A stretch of DNA of 7,588 nucleotides from Defluviitaleaceae bacterium. GTDB lineage: Bacteria; Bacillota; Clostridia; Lachnospirales; WRAX01. Numbering within the stretch: position 1 is the stretch's first letter; each line of letters starts with the position of its first letter. Made by a program: the position numbers and the translations under genes. The stretch is from assembly GCA_009787945.1 (NCBI GenBank), contig WQSI01000083.1, positions 1-7,588 of the forward strand, given 5' to 3'. The notes beneath the pieces were generated by a model. That model saw nothing but the letters and a program-made list of their open reading frames with translations, was not told where the DNA came from and did no database searches. Positions 5,683-7,588 of this stretch are shown here, piece by piece.

Positions 5683-5846
5683 TAGAACTGTTCTGAAACC
5701 TCATTCCGCCACCTTTTTGGTCTTTTTGCCGAAATGCTACAGCGTCAGAACCCTCACATACCTATGGGTATGTGAGGAACCTGCCCCCTTGCATTTCAAC
5801 AAAAATCCTCAAAAATCTGACGAAAGCAGGTTTCGGAACAGTTCTA
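5683..5846. mobile_element. MITE-like foldback element with 18-bp terminal arms and TA ends
   Basis: The outer arms TAGAACTGTTCTGAAACC (5683-5700) and GGTTTCGGAACAGTTCTA (5829-5846) match as inverted repeats at 17 of 18 positions. Inside, GCCGAAATGC (5728-5737) pairs with GCATTTCAAC (5791-5800), allowing two G-U pairs in the minus-strand RNA. CCTCACATACC (5752-5762) pairs perfectly with GGTATGTGAGG (5767-5777) around a 4-nt loop. Further pairs such as UUUCGUC with GGCGGAA fill the gaps, so the whole 164 bp folds as one rod. Both ends are TA, the target duplication used by IS630/Tc1-type transposons. There is no transposase. The alternative is that the rod is a native part of the leader. Confidence 0.5.
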
Positions 5847-5872
5847 ATAAAAAATGGGCAATAAAAGCCCAC
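5846..5872 (-). terminator. Candidate attenuator terminator in the infC leader
   Basis: On the minus strand GTGGGC (5867-5872), a 7-nt loop and GCCCAT (5854-5859) form a 6-bp stem, followed by TTTTTATT. The stem is short but GC-rich. It would release a transcript of about 100 nt. It may also stop read-through from hisS-queT, which has no other terminator before infC. Confidence 0.6.
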
Positions 5873-5959
5873 GAAGATTGCGAATTTTCATTCAAATCTT
5901 TGATAACCTCAGGAGCGTTAGCGTGAGGTGAGAAGCGGGCTTCTTCTTCATACCAAAAT

Positions 5960-5988
5960 AGTCTACCATACTGGCAGACCATTGTCAA
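5960..5988 (-). promoter_or_regulatory. Sigma-A-type promoter of infC-rpmI-rplT
   Basis: On the minus strand a consensus -35 TTGACA (5983-5988), a 17-bp spacer and -10 TAGACT (5960-5965) with an extended -10 TG. It starts eight bases past the queT stop. The predicted transcript start is near 5953. Confidence 0.82.
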
Positions 5989-5996
5989 GGATTTTT

Positions 5997-6515
5997 TTAA
6001 ATTTCTTCCAAAGTTTTTATAAAATTTTGATGCTTTGCCATTAAATAGCGGAAAATGGGGTATCCAAAAACATTAACCACCACAAACTGCCCAATAAACA
6101 CAGAAAGGGCGATAGGCGCGAAAGCCCCCCAAGTTACAGCATCCATGCCGCCCCCTGCAATCAAAATAACCAATGGTATAACGATTGCGTTGACCAATGT
6201 GGGCCATATAGATGCCACAAGCAAATTGTCCAAAAGCCGCTTGGTAACGCGGATTAACACAAGAGCAACCACTGTCGCCAATGTGCCCAGGACGGCATCC
6301 AAAACCCCATAAGGTGACATTACAAGGTTTGCGATAAACACACCCAAAGCCACCGCAGGCGCGAAAATGGGATTAAAGAAAGCCAGCAAATTAAGGCTTT
6401 CTGCCACCCGAAACTGAATTGCCCCAAAACCAATTGCCCCTTGGGCGATGGTGATAGCAGCATACAAAGCCGCCACCACAGCCATGTAAACCATGGAACG
6501 TGTTGAAATTTTCAT
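5997..6515 (-). CDS. queT: QueT-family ECF transporter substrate-binding (S) subunit
   Basis: The 172-residue hydrophobic protein has about five or six membrane segments, as expected for an ECF S component. QueT hallmarks are visible: QFRVAESLNLLAFF (34-47), then GVFIANLVMSPYGVLDAVLG (58-77) and LATVVALVLIRV. QueT proteins are predicted to capture a queuosine precursor (preQ0, preQ1 or queuine-related) and work with the shared ECF energising module, which is not encoded here. ATG 6515 is preferred because SD AGGAGG (6523-6528) stands just before it. The longer in-frame form would start inside the riboswitch-like leader. The leader supports the assigned function. It follows hisS on the same strand. 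Confidence 0.88.
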   Translation of the reverse strand: MKISTRSMVYMAVVAALYAAITIAQGAIGFGAIQFRVAESLNLLAFFNPIFAPAVALGVFIANLVMSPYGVLDAVLGTLATVVALVLIRVTKRLLDNLLVASIWPTLVNAIVIPLVILIAGGGMDAVTWGAFAPIALSVFIGQFVVVNVFGYPIFRYLMAKHQNFIKTLEEI

Positions 6516-6525
6516 AAAAAAACCT

Positions 6526-6566
6526 CCTGTTTTTTGTTTTGAGGGGTGGTTATCAGGCACACCCCC
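6526..6566 (-). promoter_or_regulatory. Candidate preQ1-I riboswitch controlling queT translation
   Basis: In the minus-strand RNA, GGGGUG (6560-6565) and CACCCC (6543-6548) form stem P1 around the 11-nt loop UGCCUGAUAAC. An A-rich linker (AAAACAAAAAA) follows. Then CAGG (6526-6529) can pair with CCUG of the loop (6554-6557), giving an H-type pseudoknot. That CAGG overlaps the first bases of the queT SD AGGAGG, so ligand-stabilised folding would hide the SD. Size, A-rich tail and topology match class I preQ1 riboswitches, and the gene is a queuosine-precursor transporter. No covariance search was possible. Confidence 0.75.
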
Positions 6567-6573
6567 GTTATTA

Positions 6574-6602
6574 AATTTAATTACTTAACGCGGAAATATC
6601 AA
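6574..6602 (-). promoter_or_regulatory. Weak promoter candidate for queT
   Basis: On the minus strand -35 TTGATA (6597-6602, overlapping the hisS stop), a 17-bp spacer and -10 TAAATT (6574-6579). The predicted transcript start near 6567 coincides with the first base of the riboswitch-like structure, which supports it despite the imperfect -10. Confidence 0.45.
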
Positions 6603-7588
6603 GTAAAACCCTTAGCTTTCTGCGAATTTCCAAAATAAGAAACCAAACCATCCAATTCAATCTCGGTTTCTTTGCCGCTTGCCATGGATTTCACAGTAAC
6701 CCTTCCTTTTTCCAGTTCAGAATCCCCAATTATCGCGGCAAATTTCGCCTCCGCCTTGTTGGCGTATTTCATCTGGGCTTTCACCCCACGCGCGCCCAGG
6801 TCAGTGATAACAGAAATGCCTTTTTTACGCAAACAATTCGCCATTTCCAAGGCTTTTAACGCCCCCGCATCCCCCATATGGCCGATAAAAAGCTCGATGC
6901 CCTTGTCTATGGCGGGCAATTTCCCTTGGTTTCTAAGGATTATCAGCAAACGCTCCATACCCATGCCAAAGCCAACAGCTCCCGTAGGCTGTCCGCCGTT
7001 TTTCTCCACCAGTTTATCATACCGCCCGCCGCCGCAAACGGTAGACTGGCTTCCCAAATCGTCAGATGTAAACTCAAAAACCGTGCGGGTATAATAATCC
7101 AGCCCGCGGACTATGGATTTATTAATCACAAAAGATATGTCTAAAATTTTAAGATTTTCTTGAAGTTGTTCAAAATGCTCCCGAGCCTCGTCAGAAATGT
7201 AGTCCAATGGCACAGGCGCATCTGTTAAATGCTCCTGACAATCAGGGTTTTTGCAGTCCAGCACCCGCATGGGGTTTTTACCCATCCTATCCCTGCACAG
7301 GTCGCATAAATTTTCCTCTTTAGCCCGCAAAAACGCCAGCAGCGCGTCATTATAACGCTTACGACACTCCCCATCACCAATAGAATTTAAATGAAGAGTT
7401 AAATTTTCCACCCCAAGCCTGGTTAGGTAAAGGTGGGCAAGGCTTATCAGCTCCGCATCTGCGCTTGCCTCATAACTGCCGAAATATTCTGCTCCAAACT
7501 GGTAAAACTCACGATAACGCCCTTCTTGAGGACGCTCCGCCCGAAAGTTCGGACAAATATAGTAAAGTTTGGCAGGCATTGGCAAGTC
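6599..7588 (-). CDS. hisS: Histidyl-tRNA synthetase, C-terminal 329 residues
   Basis: This class II synthetase charges tRNA-His with histidine. The window holds the part from just before motif 2 to the stop; about 90 N-terminal residues lie off the right edge. Motif 2 is LYYICPNFRAERPQEGRYRE with FYQFGAEYFG after it. The HisA-type motif is RGLDYYTRTVFEF. Motif 3 is GGGRYDKLV followed by GAVGFGMGMERLL. The anticodon-binding domain (GIELFIGHMGDAGALKALEM to the end) is complete. A CxxC (CDLC) and, 13 residues on, CKNPDC form a four-Cys insertion seen in many Gram-positive HisRS. The TGA stop overlaps the candidate queT promoter and no terminator separates the two genes. Confidence 0.97.
   Translation of the reverse strand, partial: DLPMPAKLYYICPNFRAERPQEGRYREFYQFGAEYFGSYEASADAELISLAHLYLTRLGVENLTLHLNSIGDGECRKRYNDALLAFLRAKEENLCDLCRDRMGKNPMRVLDCKNPDCQEHLTDAPVPLDYISDEAREHFEQLQENLKILDISFVINKSIVRGLDYYTRTVFEFTSDDLGSQSTVCGGGRYDKLVEKNGGQPTGAVGFGMGMERLLIILRNQGKLPAIDKGIELFIGHMGDAGALKALEMANCLRKKGISVITDLGARGVKAQMKYANKAEAKFAAIIGDSELEKGRVTVKSMASGKETEIELDGLVSYFGNSQKAKGFT

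Larger units (their letters stand above)
5655..5953 (-). ncRNA. Long structured 5' leader of infC-rpmI-rplT (L20-type attenuator candidate)
   Basis: About 300 nt separate the predicted transcription start from infC, with no credible gene. The 5' part holds GAAGCCCGC (5935-5943), a CCTCA/TGAGG hairpin (5907-5911 with 5924-5928) and a terminator (5846-5872). GAAGCCCGC can pair over 9 positions, two of them G-U, with GUGGGCUUU (5864-5872), which includes the terminator's 5' arm. That is a classic antiterminator/terminator choice. L20-responsive leaders with a terminator before infC are known in Bacillus and relatives; the match to that family is inferred from position and logic, not from a covariance search. 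The 3' half is taken up by the foldback element at 5683-5846. Confidence 0.6.

Noticed and set aside
5669..5926. Plus-strand 85-codon open frame across the infC leader
   Set aside because: It lies antisense to a structured leader, crosses the foldback element and has no SD or recognisable domain.
5655..5953. T-box leader for the infC region
   Set aside because: No T-box core sequence such as TGGNACCGCG is present, and the downstream genes are not amino-acid related.

Overview
The window reads as a chromosomal housekeeping segment of a moderately AT-rich, Gram-positive-type bacterium, most likely a Clostridia-class Firmicute. This rests on strong AGGAGG Shine-Dalgarno (SD) sites before nearly every gene, a YhaM-type HD exoribonuclease, a QueT-type ECF transporter subunit behind a preQ1-like leader, the infC-rpmI-rplT operon with a long leader, and a CxxC-bearing HisS. 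No rRNA, tRNA or CRISPR array is visible. The lineage is an inference from gene content, not a database result.

Layout. On the minus strand, positions 1-364 hold the N-terminus of a single-pass membrane protein that runs off the left edge, and 424-909 a cyclophilin-type peptidyl-prolyl isomerase. Two extended -10 promoters whose -35 boxes overlap lie back to back in 944-994. They drive the isomerase leftward and yhaM rightward. On the plus strand follow yhaM (1033-1974), a HicB-like gene with a broken or misleading 5' end (2064-2315), a terminator, and a two-gene unit for surface beta-repeat proteins. That unit is a membrane-anchored DUF4097-type protein with 12 strictly alternating TGR/TGN rungs (2409-3737) and a GIN-domain (DUF2807-like) lipoprotein (3748-4416). 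A bidirectional terminator (4423-4462) closes the plus-strand block against the convergent minus-strand block.

The right half is on the minus strand, in transcription order hisS (partial), queT, infC, rpmI, rplT. queT has a compact pseudoknot leader that looks like a class I preQ1 riboswitch and ties up its SD. The infC operon has its own strong promoter just after queT and a leader of about 300 nt. The leader contains a candidate terminator with a competing antiterminator helix, as expected for L20-type autoregulation. It also contains a roughly 160-bp foldback element with 18-bp arms ending in TA, sitting between the attenuator and the SD. The best-supported infC start is a non-canonical ATA codon, and the infC tail overprints the SD and start of rpmI.

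The most interesting items are the foldback or MITE-like element inside the ribosomal-protein operon leader, the strict R/N alternation of the beta-repeat protein, the overlapping divergent promoters, the ATA start of infC, and the possible HicA-like remnant ahead of hicB. I found no clearly new multi-gene defence or biosynthetic system.
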